A stretch of DNA of 64,000 nt from Streptomyces canus 299MFChir4.1 (GCF_000383615.1 NZ_KB911592.1:171832-235831); one strand, 5' to 3'. Counted from the stretch's first letter, positions 35,335-44,371 are shown. Notes: a model not told the origin generated them from the letters alone. Made by a program: numbers and translations.

Positions 35335-36144
35335 ATGACGGCCCAAACGATCGCCGACCCGGTGATGCGCGTACAGGGTCTGGAGAAGTCGTACGGGAAA
35401 CTCCGAGTGCTGCTCGGTGTGGACTTCGACGTGGCTCCGGGCAGCATCTTCGCCCTGCTGGGTTCCAACGGCGCGGGCAAGACCACGACCGTGCGGATCC
35501 TCTCCACCCTCCTGAAGGCCGACGCGGGAACGGCGAGAGTCAACGGCTTCGACGTCGCCGCGCAACCGGCTCGTGTACGGCAGTCCATCAGTCTCACCGG
35601 GCAGTTCGCGGCCGTCGACGAGATCCTCACTGGCCGGGAGAACCTCGCCCTCGTCGCCGGGCTGCGCCACCTCAAGGACCCGGGCGCGACCGCGGATGAC
35701 CTGCTGAGGCGTTTCTCGCTGAGCGAGGCGGGCTCGCGGCGGGTGTCCACGTATTCGGGTGGCATGCGCCGCCGGCTGGACATCGCGATGAGCCTCATCG
35801 GGAATGCGCCCGTGATCTTCCTGGACGAGCCGACGGCCGGACTCGACCCCGAGGCGCGCATCGAGGTGTGGGACGCCGTCAAGAAGCTCGCCCACGACGG
35901 AACAACGGTGCTGCTCACCACGCAGTATCTGGACGAGGCCGAGCAGTTGGCAGACCGGATCGCGATCCTCCACCAGGGTCGGATCATCGTGAACGGCAAC
36001 CTTGCCGAGCTCAAGCAGCTCTTTCCGCCCGCCAAGGTCGAGTACGTCGAGAAGCAGCCGACCCTGGAGGAGATCTTTCTCGCGGTCATCGGCGGCGGCG
36101 ACAGGAGCAACGCCATTGGCACGACCACGGGGGTTCACGAATGA
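35335..36144 (+). CDS. ABC exporter ATP-binding protein (DrrA-like)
   Basis: A 269-residue ABC ATPase of the drug-resistance type: Walker A GSNGAGKTTT, Q-loop region SISLTGQFAAVDEILTGREN, signature STYSGGMRRRLDIAMSL, Walker B VIFLDEPTAGLD and the H-loop replaced by Gln in LLTTQYLDEAEQLADRIA, as is normal in DrrA-like proteins. It energises the permease encoded next. GGAGG lies 9 nt before the ATG at 35335. The permease start overlaps its stop (ATGA). The substrate is probably a hydrophobic drug. Confidence 0.93.
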   Translation: MTAQTIADPVMRVQGLEKSYGKLRVLLGVDFDVAPGSIFALLGSNGAGKTTTVRILSTLLKADAGTARVNGFDVAAQPARVRQSISLTGQFAAVDEILTGRENLALVAGLRHLKDPGATADDLLRRFSLSEAGSRRVSTYSGGMRRRLDIAMSLIGNAPVIFLDEPTAGLDPEARIEVWDAVKKLAHDGTTVLLTTQYLDEAEQLADRIAILHQGRIIVNGNLAELKQLFPPAKVEYVEKQPTLEEIFLAVIGGGDRSNAIGTTTGVHE

Positions 36145-36902
36145 CCGCGTACTTCTTCAGCGACACTGCCGCCCTCACGGGGCGGACCCTGCGCCATGTC
36201 ACCCGCAGCATGGACACCATCATCACGACCGTCATCACGCCGGTCGCCATGATGCTGATGTTCGTCTACGTCTTCGGTGGCGCCATCGACACCGGGTCCG
36301 TTTCGTACGTGAACTACATGCTGCCCGGCATCCTGCTCATGACCATCGCATCGGGCATCTCCTACACCGCGTACCGGCTGTTCACCGATGTGAAGAGCGG
36401 GATCTTCGAGCGGTTCCAGTCCATGCCGATCGCGCGGTCGGGTGTGCTGTGGGCCCACGTCGTCACCTCCCTCGTCGCCAACATGATCGCGCTCGTCCTC
36501 GTCGTGGGCGTCGCTGTGCTCATGGGCTTCCGCTCAGGGGCAGGAGTGTCGGCATGGCTCGCGGTCGCAGGCATCCTGCTCTTGTTCACCCTGGCACTGA
36601 CCTGGCTCGCCGTGATCCCCGGGCTTTCGGCGTCGTCGGTCGAGGGAGCGGGCGCGTTCGCCTACCCGCTCATCTTCCTGCCGTTCGTCAGCTCGGCGTT
36701 CGTGCCCACCAGGACGATGCCCGGCCCGGTGCGCTGGTTCGCCGAGCATCAGCCGGTGACGTCGATCGTCAACACCATCCGTGCTCTGTTCGCAGAGCAG
36801 CCGGTCGGCGACGACAACTGGATCGCGCTCGCGTGGTGTGTGGGCATCCTCCTCGTGGCGTACCTCTTCGCGATGGTCGCCTATCGCCGGAAGATCGCCT
36901 GA
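36141..36902 (+). CDS. ABC-2-type exporter permease (DrrB-like)
   Basis: A 253-residue permease with about six membrane segments, including TTVITPVAMMLMFVYVFGGA, NYMLPGILLMTIASGISYTA, VVTSLVANMIALVLVVGVAV, WLAVAGILLLFTLALTWLAV and ALAWCVGILLVAYLFAMVAY. The FERFQSMPIARSGVLWAHVV segment after the second helix is characteristic of DrrB-type ABC-2 exporters. It overlaps the ATPase stop by 4 bp. A MerR regulator follows 15 bp later. Confidence 0.92.
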   Translation: MTAYFFSDTAALTGRTLRHVTRSMDTIITTVITPVAMMLMFVYVFGGAIDTGSVSYVNYMLPGILLMTIASGISYTAYRLFTDVKSGIFERFQSMPIARSGVLWAHVVTSLVANMIALVLVVGVAVLMGFRSGAGVSAWLAVAGILLLFTLALTWLAVIPGLSASSVEGAGAFAYPLIFLPFVSSAFVPTRTMPGPVRWFAEHQPVTSIVNTIRALFAEQPVGDDNWIALAWCVGILLVAYLFAMVAYRRKIA

Positions 36903-36917
36903 GGCAGGCTGAGACGC

Positions 36918-37709
36918 ATGCTCACGATCAGCCAGCTGGCGGCGTACGCCGGGGTGACGGTGCGGGCGGTACGCCACTACCACAAGATCGGGCTGCTGCC
37001 CGAGCCCGAGCGCAACCGCTCCGGGTACCGCACCTACGACGCCGCCGCGGTCGTGCGACTGATCCGAATCCACACCCTGGCCGACGCCGGCGTGCCGCTG
37101 GCCAGGGTGCAGGCACTCCTCGACGCCGGCCCGGTGGAGTTCGCCGACGGCGTCCAGGAGATCGACAAAGAACTGCGCGCCGAGATCCGCCGACTGCAGA
37201 ACACCCGCGGCCGACTCGCCAGGCTCGCCGCCGGAGAGCACCTCGCGCTCCCGCGGAGCGTCGTGGGCTACCTCGACCGGCTGCGCGGTCTCGGCGTCGG
37301 GGAGCGGTACATCGAGATGGAGAGGGACGCCTGGATCATGATCGCCGCCCAAGTGCCCCATCTGATCGACGCCGTGATCATAAAGAAGCACGAGGAACTT
37401 GACGACCCGGACATGACGAAGCTCTACGGCCTTCTCAGCGGGGCGCTCGACTGGCCGGCCGACGATCCGCGGATCGTCGAGATCGCCGACCTCCTGGAGC
37501 GCCTGATGATTCGCGCCGTGGAGGCCGGCGAGGTGGGCAACGACGGCTTCGACGACCAGTTCGTCGCCCTGATGGACGCCACCGTGGCGCAGTCCACGCC
37601 CGGCGCCGCGCGGCTGTTGGCGATCCTGGAGGAGCGGGGCTGGAGGGGCTGGACCCGTATCGAGCGAGTGCCCGCCGACAGACTCAACGCTGAGCTGCCG
37701 CCGTCTTGA
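36918..37709 (+). CDS. MerR-family transcriptional regulator
   Basis: A 263-residue regulator. The winged helix-turn-helix lies at the N-terminus (LTISQLAAYAGVTVRAVRHY, HKIGLLPEPERNRSGYRTYD). A dimerisation coiled coil follows (EIDKELRAEIRRLQNTRGRL), then a roughly 150-residue effector-binding region. It is the third gene of the exporter operon and probably acts at the 35246-35266 site, switching the operon on when it binds a drug. No metal-binding cysteines are seen. Confidence 0.92.
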   Translation: MLTISQLAAYAGVTVRAVRHYHKIGLLPEPERNRSGYRTYDAAAVVRLIRIHTLADAGVPLARVQALLDAGPVEFADGVQEIDKELRAEIRRLQNTRGRLARLAAGEHLALPRSVVGYLDRLRGLGVGERYIEMERDAWIMIAAQVPHLIDAVIIKKHEELDDPDMTKLYGLLSGALDWPADDPRIVEIADLLERLMIRAVEAGEVGNDGFDDQFVALMDATVAQSTPGAARLLAILEERGWRGWTRIERVPADRLNAELPPS

Positions 37710-38046
37710 AGACGGGTCGGCGCGCTGCCGTGACGTCGTTGAGCGGGCTCGTGCCGGCACGGAGGGTGGCAGTCTGCCGTGCCTACGTCCGGCAGGGCGG
37801 TTTCGGGGCTGCTCCGCTCGTCGCCGGTGCCGCAGCGGATCACCGTGCGTCGTACGGGACTTAGCCGGTCGATATCCGAAGCCGGCACCCCCTCCGCGTT
37901 CGACTCCGTGGACCCGGCTCCGTACTTCGGTATCCGCGTCCGGCCCTGAAGCACTGGACTGGGGTGTCACCCCGGTGCGAGCGCACCGGGATCCGCGGTT
38001 CTGTGTGCACGCCGGGTCGACACACTCGTACGAGAGGGGCCCCACC
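37710..38046. other. Gap containing a leader hairpin
   Basis: About 337 bp between the MerR gene and the hydrolase. The only clear element is a perfect hairpin at 37971-37990 (CCCGGTGC-GAGC-GCACCGGG), 57 bp before the hydrolase start. It could be a terminator for the exporter operon or a leader structure. No coding frame is convincing. Confidence 0.55.
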
Positions 38047-38856
38047 ATGACCGCTCCGCTTCCCGTGATCTTCATCCACGGACTCTGGTTGCACAGCACC
38101 TCGTGGCAGCCGTGGATCGACCTGTTCCGCGACGAGGGATACGACCCGTCCGCGCCCGGGTGGCCCGGCGACCCGGACACCGTCGAGGAGGCACGCCAGA
38201 ACCCGGAGAGCATCGCCGGTCACGGCATCGACGACGTCGTCGAGCACTACGCGACCCTGATCGCGGACCTGCCCGTGCGGCCCATCGTGATCGGCCACTC
38301 CTTCGGCGGGATGATCGCGCAGAAGCTGCTCGGCCAGGACCGCGCCGCCGCCGCGGTCGCCATCGACGCCGCACAGATCAAGGGCGTCCTGCCCCTGCCG
38401 CTGTCCGCACTGAGGGCAACGTTCCCGGTCTTCAAGAACCCGGCCAACAAGCACCGGTCGGTCTCGCTGACCGCGGAGCAGTTCCGGTTCGCGTTCGGCA
38501 ACGCGCTCTCGGAGGAGGAATCAACCACCCTGTACGAACGGTGGACCATCCCCGCGCCGGGCAAGCCGCTGTACGAGGCCGCCTCCGCCAACTTCAACCC
38601 GCACTCGCCGGCGAAGGTCGACACGCAGAACAGCGGACGCGGTCCGCTGCTGCTGATCTCCGGCGGCAAGGACCACACGGTGCCCGAGACGGTCACCCGG
38701 GCCACCCTCAAGCAGTACCGGCACTCCGAGGCCGTCACCGACATCCTCAACTTCCCCGACCGCGGGCACTCCCTGACGATCGACGACGGCTGGCGCGAGG
38801 TCGCGGACACCGTCCTCGGCTGGCTGCGCAAGCAGAACCCGGAGGGCGGACGATGA
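38047..38856 (+). CDS. Alpha/beta-hydrolase
   Basis: A 269-residue alpha/beta-hydrolase: oxyanion region FIHGLWLHSTSW, nucleophile Ser85 in VIGHSFGGMIAQ, Asp in GGKDHTVPE and His in FPDRGHSLTID complete the triad. The ATG at 38047 follows GAGAGGGGC. The SDR next door starts within its stop codon (ATGA), so the two enzymes are co-translated and may act on the same metabolite. Substrate unknown; homologues are often annotated as non-haem haloperoxidase-like or esterases. Confidence 0.9.
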   Translation: MTAPLPVIFIHGLWLHSTSWQPWIDLFRDEGYDPSAPGWPGDPDTVEEARQNPESIAGHGIDDVVEHYATLIADLPVRPIVIGHSFGGMIAQKLLGQDRAAAAVAIDAAQIKGVLPLPLSALRATFPVFKNPANKHRSVSLTAEQFRFAFGNALSEEESTTLYERWTIPAPGKPLYEAASANFNPHSPAKVDTQNSGRGPLLLISGGKDHTVPETVTRATLKQYRHSEAVTDILNFPDRGHSLTIDDGWREVADTVLGWLRKQNPEGGR

Positions 38857-39686
38857 GCTCCCCCACCTCCCCCACCTCCCCTGCCACCGGAGCCTCCGGT
38901 GCCGACGCGCACCTGGCCGGGCGTACCGTCGTCGTCACCGGCGCCGGGCGCGGCATCGGGCTGGCCGTCGTCGAGGCTTTCCTCGCGGCCGGCTCCCACG
39001 TGGTCGCCGGGTCGAGGGAACGCATCGAAGCCCTCGACCAGCTCGTGAAGCAGGGCGCTGAACTCACCGTCGTGGAGCTCGACCTCGCGACGTCCGACGG
39101 TCCGAACGCGCTGGTCGCCGAGGCCGTCGCGGTCCATGGCGGTCTCGACGTCCTCGTGAACAACGTCGGGGCGGTCCGGCCGCGGGTGGACGGCTTCCCG
39201 GGCGTGACGGACGAGGACTGGGACTGGACGTTCACGGTCAACTTCATGGCCGCCGTCCGTACGACCCGGGCCGCCCTGCCGCACCTGCTCGCCACCGGCG
39301 CGGGGCGCGTCGTCACCGTCTCCTCCGTCAACGCCCGGCTGCCGGACCCGCTGGTCATCGACTACGGCGCGGCGAAGGCAGCGCTGACCAACTTCTGCAA
39401 GGCCCTGTCCAAGGAGGTGGGGCCACACGGCGTGCGGGTCAACACCGTCAGCCCCGGCCCGGTGGAGACGGCGCTGTGGCAGGGTGCCGGCGGTGTCGCC
39501 GCCACCGTCGGCGAGTCCCTCGGCGTCGACCCCCGCGAGGTGGCCCGCGGCGCGGCGGGCCAATCGGCGACCGGCCGCTTCACCCGGCCGTCCGAGGTCG
39601 CCGATCTCGTGGTCTACCTCGCCGGTCCGTCGGCGGCACCGGAACCCCGTGGGCGTTGGGGCTGCTCGCCCGCTGCCGGGCCCTGA
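38853..39686 (+). CDS. SDR-family oxidoreductase with its C-terminus replaced at a recombination junction
   Basis: A 277-residue SDR: TGAGRGIGLA, NNVGAVRPRVDGFPGV, VVTVSSVNARLPDPLVIDYG with the catalytic Tyr, AAKAALTNFCKALSKEVGPH, SPGPVETALW. The normal ending after VVYLAGP would be a cofactor-pocket and GG-containing tail. Here it continues as SAAPEPRGRWGCSPAAGP, which is out-of-frame sequence from a LuxR-type regulator. About 20 native residues are lost. The ATGA overlap with the hydrolase supports the start. Whether the protein still works is doubtful. Confidence 0.85.
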   Translation: MSSPTSPTSPATGASGADAHLAGRTVVVTGAGRGIGLAVVEAFLAAGSHVVAGSRERIEALDQLVKQGAELTVVELDLATSDGPNALVAEAVAVHGGLDVLVNNVGAVRPRVDGFPGVTDEDWDWTFTVNFMAAVRTTRAALPHLLATGAGRVVTVSSVNARLPDPLVIDYGAAKAALTNFCKALSKEVGPHGVRVNTVSPGPVETALWQGAGGVAATVGESLGVDPREVARGAAGQSATGRFTRPSEVADLVVYLAGPSAAPEPRGRWGCSPAAGP

Positions 39687-40177
39687 TGACCGACGACGAC
39701 ACAGCCGAGCAGCTGTACCAGGAATCCATCTCGCAGCTCGAGAAGGTCCCGGTGGCCGTGGAGCCGGCGTGGTCGCGCCTGCTCTTCGGCGAGTGGCTCC
39801 GCCGCAGCAGGCGTCGTGCCGACGCCAGGGTCCAACTGCGGTCCGCGTACGAGTCCTTCGAGTCCTGGGGAGCCGCACCTTTCGCCGAGCGGGCGCGGGT
39901 GGAGCTGCTGGCCACCGGAGAGACGGCACGCAAACGAACCGTCGACACCCAGTTCGACCTCACCCCGCAGGAACTCCATGTGGCGGCACGGGCGGCGTCA
40001 GGGCTGACCAACGCGGAGATCGCCACCCAGTTGTTCGTCACCACCTCGACCATCGAGTTCCATCTGAGCAGGGTCTTCCGCAAACTCGGCATCACGTCCC
40101 GCAGGCAGATCGGACGCAGGCTGAGGGAAACAGCGGAACGAGCGACATATCCGGAGCGGACGGCAAGCAGCGCGTGA
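39626..40177 (+). pseudogene. C-terminal fragment of a large LuxR-family (LAL) regulator
   Basis: From about 39626 this frame reads GGTGTPWALGLLARCRALM, then a helical repeat region (QLYQESISQLEKVPVAVEPA, WLRRSRRRADARVQLRSAYE) and a LuxR helix-turn-helix (LTPQELHVAARAASGLTNAE, STIEFHLSRVFRKLGITSRR). It is the last fifth or so of a MalT/LAL-type regulator, whose N-terminal ATPase is absent. The ATG at 39686 overlaps the SDR stop as TGATG, so a 163-residue DNA-binding fragment could still be made by coupling. The left end marks a deletion or recombination scar. Confidence 0.82.
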
Positions 40178-40200
40178 ATGACCACGGTTACGCCAAGGCG

Positions 40201-40893
40201 TCACGCGGGCGGACGGGTGAGTCTGGCGGCCACGGCGTCGAGGACCCAGTCCAGGCCGGTCACGAAGGATGTCTCGGCGTCCACGTCCGTGCCGTCGTGG
40301 ACCGCCTTGGCGAGCGCCGGGAAGCGGCCCGTGTCCAACATCTTCGTCACGTGCGGGCCGGAGGCGCGCTGCCAGTCGCGCTTGGACAGGCCTGTGGCGT
40401 GCTCGGCCCGGAGGTTCGCGATCTCGCGCCTGATCGCGCCGGTGAAGTAGGCACTGACGGTCTCCACGGCGCGCATGACGGTGTCGATGTCGGCGAGGCC
40501 GTCGAGGGCGGCCAGTTTGGCCTCGGTCACGGCGAGGCCGTTCGGGCCCAGGGTCGGCCGGCCGCCTAGCAGGTCGGCCAGCCATTGGTGCCGGAGAGCG
40601 GCCTGCCGAGTGCGGAGGGCGAGGCTGCGCAGTGCCTCCCGCCAGTCGCCAGGCTGCTCCTCGGGGAGGATCTCGGCCTGGACCTCGTCCACCATGAGGT
40701 CGAACAGCTCCTCCTTGGTGGAGATGTATCCGTACAGCCGCATCGGGCCGGCGTTCAGCCGGGCGGCGACCTTGCGCAACGACACCGCCTCAAGGCCGCC
40801 CTCGTCGGCCAGCGCGATGGCGGCGCCGACGATCCGCTCCCGGTCGAGCGGCACGGGGCGAGCCGACGGCTCCGGTCTGTCCCACACAGTCAT
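40201..40893 (-). CDS. TetR-family regulator
   Basis: A 230-residue TetR-type repressor: IVGAAIALADEGGLEAVSLR, KVAARLNAGPMRLYGYISTK (recognition helix, with an unusual LYGYI in place of LYRHV) and a TetR_C-like effector domain (ALRHQWLADLLGGRPTLGPN). It is divergent from the interrupted FAD monooxygenase, with a shared dyad at 40912-40944. The ATG at 40893 follows GGTGGGA; a longer start lies over the operator. This is the classic tetR/tetX-like arrangement. Confidence 0.9.
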   Translation of the reverse strand: MTVWDRPEPSARPVPLDRERIVGAAIALADEGGLEAVSLRKVAARLNAGPMRLYGYISTKEELFDLMVDEVQAEILPEEQPGDWREALRSLALRTRQAALRHQWLADLLGGRPTLGPNGLAVTEAKLAALDGLADIDTVMRAVETVSAYFTGAIRREIANLRAEHATGLSKRDWQRASGPHVTKMLDTGRFPALAKAVHDGTDVDAETSFVTGLDWVLDAVAARLTRPPA

Positions 40894-40911
40894 GGTCCCA
40901 CCGTACTGTTG

Positions 40912-40944
40912 CGATACATCGTCACGGATCAATACAGTGTATCG
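40912..40944. promoter_or_regulatory. TetR operator between divergent genes
   Basis: Perfect outer arms CGATACA and TGTATCG enclose 19 bp. Within the right side, ATACAGTGTAT (40932-40942) is a perfect 11-bp palindrome. It sits in the 53-bp gap between the TetR and monooxygenase starts, so binding would block both promoters. Confidence 0.75.
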
Positions 40945-40946
40945 AC

Positions 40947-42065
40947 ATGAGACATCGCATCGCAGTGGTCGGGAGCGGCCCCGGCGGCCTCACCTTCGCC
41001 CGCGTCCTGCACCGCCATGATCACCTCGTCACCGTCCTCGAACGCGATCCCGGCCCCGACGCCCGCCCCCCGGGCGGCACGCTGGACCTGCACGAAGGAC
41101 TCGGCCAGCGCGCGCTGGAAAAGGCGGGCCTGCTGGCGGAGTTCGAGGCGCTGTCTCGTCCCGAGGGCCAGGCCATGCGCATCCTGGACACGGACGGGAC
41201 CGTCCTTCGCGACTGACGACCGCGTCCGGATGACCGGGCCAATCCCGAGATCGACCGCAGGCAACTCCGTGACCTGCTGCTGGCCCCTCTCGACGTCCAG
41301 TGGGGCCGGAGCGTGACACGAGTGGTGCCGGGGCAACAGGACGGCGCACAGGTCCATTTCGCGGACGGGCGACAGGAGACGTTCGACCTGGTGGTCGGCG
41401 CGGACGGCGCCTGGTCACGGACCCGCCCGGCGGTCTCGCCGGTGGCGCCGCACTACACGGGCGTCACCTCGGTCGAGACCTCCCTCGACGACGTCGACAC
41501 CCGCCACCCGGACCTCGCCCGGTTGATCGGCGACGGTTCCGTGTCCGCGTACGGCGCGAACCGCTCCCTCGTCGCCCAGCGCAACAGCGGCGGCCACGTC
41601 AAGGTGTACACCAAGTTCCGCGCGCCGCTGGACTGGCACACGCACCTGGACCTCGCCGACGCCGAGGCCGTGCGAGCGAGCCTGCTGGCCCTGTTCGACG
41701 GCTGGGCCCCTCCCATCCTCGACCTCCTCCGCCACGGCACCGCCTTCGTCCACCGCCCCTTCTACGCCCTGCCCGTGTCCCACACCTGGACCCACGTCCC
41801 CGGGGTGACACTCCTGGGCGACGCCGCCCATCTGATGCCCCCGCTAGGGGCGGGCGCGAACCTCGCGATGCTGGAAGGGGCCGAACTCGCCGAGTCCATC
41901 GCCACCGCTCCCGGAGATCTGGACGAGGCCGTCCGCGCCTTCGAGGAGCGGATGTGGGCACGGGCCGGTCGGTGGGCGAAGATCACGACAGCCGGACTGG
42001 AACGCCTCGTCAGCCCCGATCCCGCCGAAGCCATCGCCCAGTTCGACCAGGTCCAGCCATCCTGA
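40947..42065 (+). pseudogene. FAD-dependent monooxygenase (TetX-like) interrupted by an in-frame opal codon
   Basis: One continuous frame of 373 codons encodes a PHBH-fold monooxygenase but has TGA at codon 90 (41214-41216). Before it: the FAD-binding VVGSGPGGLTFARVLHRH and PGGTLDLHEGLGQRALEKAG. After it: RRQLRDLLLAPLDVQWGRSV, the second FAD motif LVVGADGAWSRTR, and GVTLLGDAAHLMPPLGAGAN. No frameshift is needed and only the one codon is wrong. As written, only an 89-residue stub or a re-initiated C-terminal part could be made. It is divergent from its probable TetR repressor. Confidence 0.85.
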
Positions 42066-42280
42066 CGGCCAAGCGCGGGGAGCGCGGACGGGGATGTTGA
42101 CGGCCTCTGCGAGCGACGGCATGATGACCGACTGCGTGGCCTACGCCGAACCTCCCGCGACCGTCCCCAGCACGGTCTCCCGTCGGAGGCAAAGGGACCA
42201 GCGTCTCAGGCCGTTGTCGCAGTCCGATCGCCTGGAGCGAGGTTGCTGGGGAGCTGTCGTTCAAGGCGTGGAAGGCCGCG

Positions 42281-43288
42281 ATGACTGCCCGTAGGAACTT
42301 CAAGCGCCAGGTGCGTGCCCGCGCCGCCAAGACCGGCGAGTCCTACACGTCCGCCCTCCGGCACTTCCTTCCGACTCCCTCAGGAGACGTCATGTCGGAA
42401 GCAAGGAACCCCGAAAGCGTACGGCTCGCCGTAGCGCAGACCCCGGTACGCGAAGACCCCCGAGACGTTGAAGCGCTGCGCGCGAGCGGACGTGAGGTCC
42501 GTGCTCTGATGCGCGAGGCCAGTGCTCGGGGGGCGAGGATCGCGCACTTCCCGGAAGGCGCGCTCTGCTTTCCCAGCAAGCTCGTGATGTCCGTCGACGG
42601 CCCGGACGCGGTCGGCCCGGCGGACTGGAGCCGGTGCCAATGGCCGGTTCTGCAAGCGGAGTTGGCTGCGATCGCCGGGTTGGCCGGCAGGTTGCGGTTG
42701 TGGACGGTGATCGCGTCGGTGCACCGTCTCACCGACCCGAACCGCCCCCACAACAGCCTTTACGTCATCTCCGACCGCGGCGAGGTCGTCACGCGGTATG
42801 ACGAGCGCCTGCTGTCGAAGACGAAGGTCTCGTACATGTACTCGCCTGGCGTCTCCCCCGTGACCTTCGAGGTCGACGGTGTGCGCTTCGGCTGCCTGCT
42901 CGGCATGGAGATCCACTACCCGGAGTTGTTCGCGGAGTACGAGAAACTGGATGTCGACTGCGTCCTGTTCTCCACGAGCGGCACCCCGGGCAATACCGCC
43001 GCCCAGGCCCAAGGCCACGCCACGGTCAACAGCTACTGGGTCAGTTTGTCCGTACCCACGCAGCACCCCACGCCATCCGGAATCGTCGCTCCCAACGGCG
43101 AATGGCTTGCGCGGTGCCCTGCGGACGGCTCCCTGTCGGTAGCCGTCGTGAACCTCGACGACAGTTCCGAGGCAGCTGCCGACGCGGTGACCTACGGGCG
43201 TCCCTGGCGTCGTGAGGCGCGCGCGGGCATCTACGCCGAGCACCAGGTGAACGACCCGCGCAGCGAAGACCGGACAACGGCCTTCTAG
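42281..43288 (+). CDS. Nitrilase-superfamily protein with an unusual active site and N-terminal extension
   Basis: A 335-residue carbon-nitrogen hydrolase-fold protein. Glu92 (HFPEGALCF) and Lys180 (RLLSKTKVSY) of the triad are present. The nucleophile position reads FGCLLGMEIHYPE, with Gly208 where Cys is expected and a Cys three residues earlier. It is probably not a normal amidase. The N-terminal extension NFKRQVRARAAKTGESYTSA resembles a short conserved leader seen on other Streptomyces proteins. A second start at 42392, with AGGAG 7-8 nt upstream, would give only the nitrilase domain (298 residues). Both starts are plausible. Confidence 0.75.
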   Translation: MTARRNFKRQVRARAAKTGESYTSALRHFLPTPSGDVMSEARNPESVRLAVAQTPVREDPRDVEALRASGREVRALMREASARGARIAHFPEGALCFPSKLVMSVDGPDAVGPADWSRCQWPVLQAELAAIAGLAGRLRLWTVIASVHRLTDPNRPHNSLYVISDRGEVVTRYDERLLSKTKVSYMYSPGVSPVTFEVDGVRFGCLLGMEIHYPELFAEYEKLDVDCVLFSTSGTPGNTAAQAQGHATVNSYWVSLSVPTQHPTPSGIVAPNGEWLARCPADGSLSVAVVNLDDSSEAAADAVTYGRPWRREARAGIYAEHQVNDPRSEDRTTAF

Positions 43289-43730
43289 AGATCTCCGAGG
43301 GTGCGGGCTGGCGGCCGAGGAACGGGCTCGATGTGAGCAAGTCCGGCCCGTGGCCGCCGATCCGATCGAAGTGGGGGCCGGCGACCGGGAGCCGGCCCGG
43401 CGGTTGAGGGTGACCCGGGTGTCGGCGAATCGCCGGAGGCGGGGGTTGGCTTCAGGCGGTCGACGGACCCTTGCCTCCAAGGTCGCCGGCGGCGCCGCTG
43501 CAAGCTCGACCGGACACAACTTCCGGTAAGAGGCGGACGGCGGACTTGGGCGCCCGGCTGTGCTTCGGGGACGACGCCGGCCAAGGTCTGAGGGCGCCCA
43601 AGGGCCGCACCCGAGGCTCGACCGTGGTCCCGCGAAAGGCCGTCGCAAGGGTTTCACCGAGTCCGACCACGTCCGTCACCCCCGACGAAGGCGTGTGGTC
43701 GCACCGCCCTGGCAGAGTTTCGTCGGGCTT
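43289..43730. other. Gap without a confident gene
   Basis: About 440 bp between convergent genes. A frame near 43350-43500 (VAADPIEVGAGDREPARRLR) vaguely recalls the start of IS630-type transposases but cannot be extended and is not claimed. No inverted repeats typical of an insertion sequence were seen. Confidence 0.4.
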
Positions 43731-44327
43731 TCAGCGGGTGATCGAGACGGCGAAGGGCGCGAAGCCGCTGGATCGGATCACGTGGGGTACGAACAGGATC
43801 GCGGCCTCGGCGGCCCGCGCGGTCTCGATCCCGCCGAGGTCCGTGATCCACTCCTGCTGCCAGCTGAGGTCGCCGAGGAGCCCGCGTACGACCTGCTTGG
43901 CCTCCGCGTCCTCGCCTGAGAGGAAGACGGTCGGTGTCTGAGTGAGGGCGGTGGGCGCGGTCATCACCGTGTAGAGCATCGTGTTGAGCGTCTTGACGAC
44001 CCGGGTGTCGGGGAGAGCTTCTTGAAGTCGCTCCGCGAGGCTCGAGCCGGGATAGAGCAGGTCGGCGGGCAGTCCGTCCGGTCCGTCGACGGTGGCGTTG
44101 GAGACGTCCACGAGAATCTTGTCCCGCAGTTCCTCGCGCAGCGCGATGAGCCGTTCCAACGACCCGGCGCCCGGGGTGGCGTTGATGACGATCCGCGCTG
44201 TCCGGGCGGCGTCGGCGGCAGAGCCCGGTGAGCGGTCCGCCACGGTCACCTCGTGTCCGGCCCGGGTGAGGGCCGGGGCGAGGCTGCCGCCGACGCGGCC
44301 GTTTCCGAGAACTGCGATCCTGGTCAT
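43731..44327 (-). CDS. NAD(P)-binding oxidoreductase, F420-dependent NADP reductase-like
   Basis: A 198-residue Rossmann protein: RIAVLGNGRVGGSLAPALTR at the N-terminus, GHEVTVADRSPGSAADAART, IVINATPGAGSLERLIALRE, and ALPDTRVVKTLNTMLYTVMT, the last typical of the NADP-oxidoreductase coenzyme F420-dependent family. It may transfer hydride between NADPH and F420 or flavin, or act on another small substrate. The ATG at 44327 gives the expected beta-strand start. It is followed upstream by the IMPase-like gene in the same direction with 44 bp between. Confidence 0.88.
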   Translation of the reverse strand: MTRIAVLGNGRVGGSLAPALTRAGHEVTVADRSPGSAADAARTARIVINATPGAGSLERLIALREELRDKILVDVSNATVDGPDGLPADLLYPGSSLAERLQEALPDTRVVKTLNTMLYTVMTAPTALTQTPTVFLSGEDAEAKQVVRGLLGDLSWQQEWITDLGGIETARAAEAAILFVPHVIRSSGFAPFAVSITR

Positions 44328-44371
44328 GCTGGTGTGGTCCTTTCGGCGTTTTCGGTTCTTGTGGCAGTCGG

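Noticed and set aside
43350..43500. Possible IS630-type transposase fragment
   Set aside because: Only a short vague resemblance in one frame; no DDE region, inverted repeats or target duplication.
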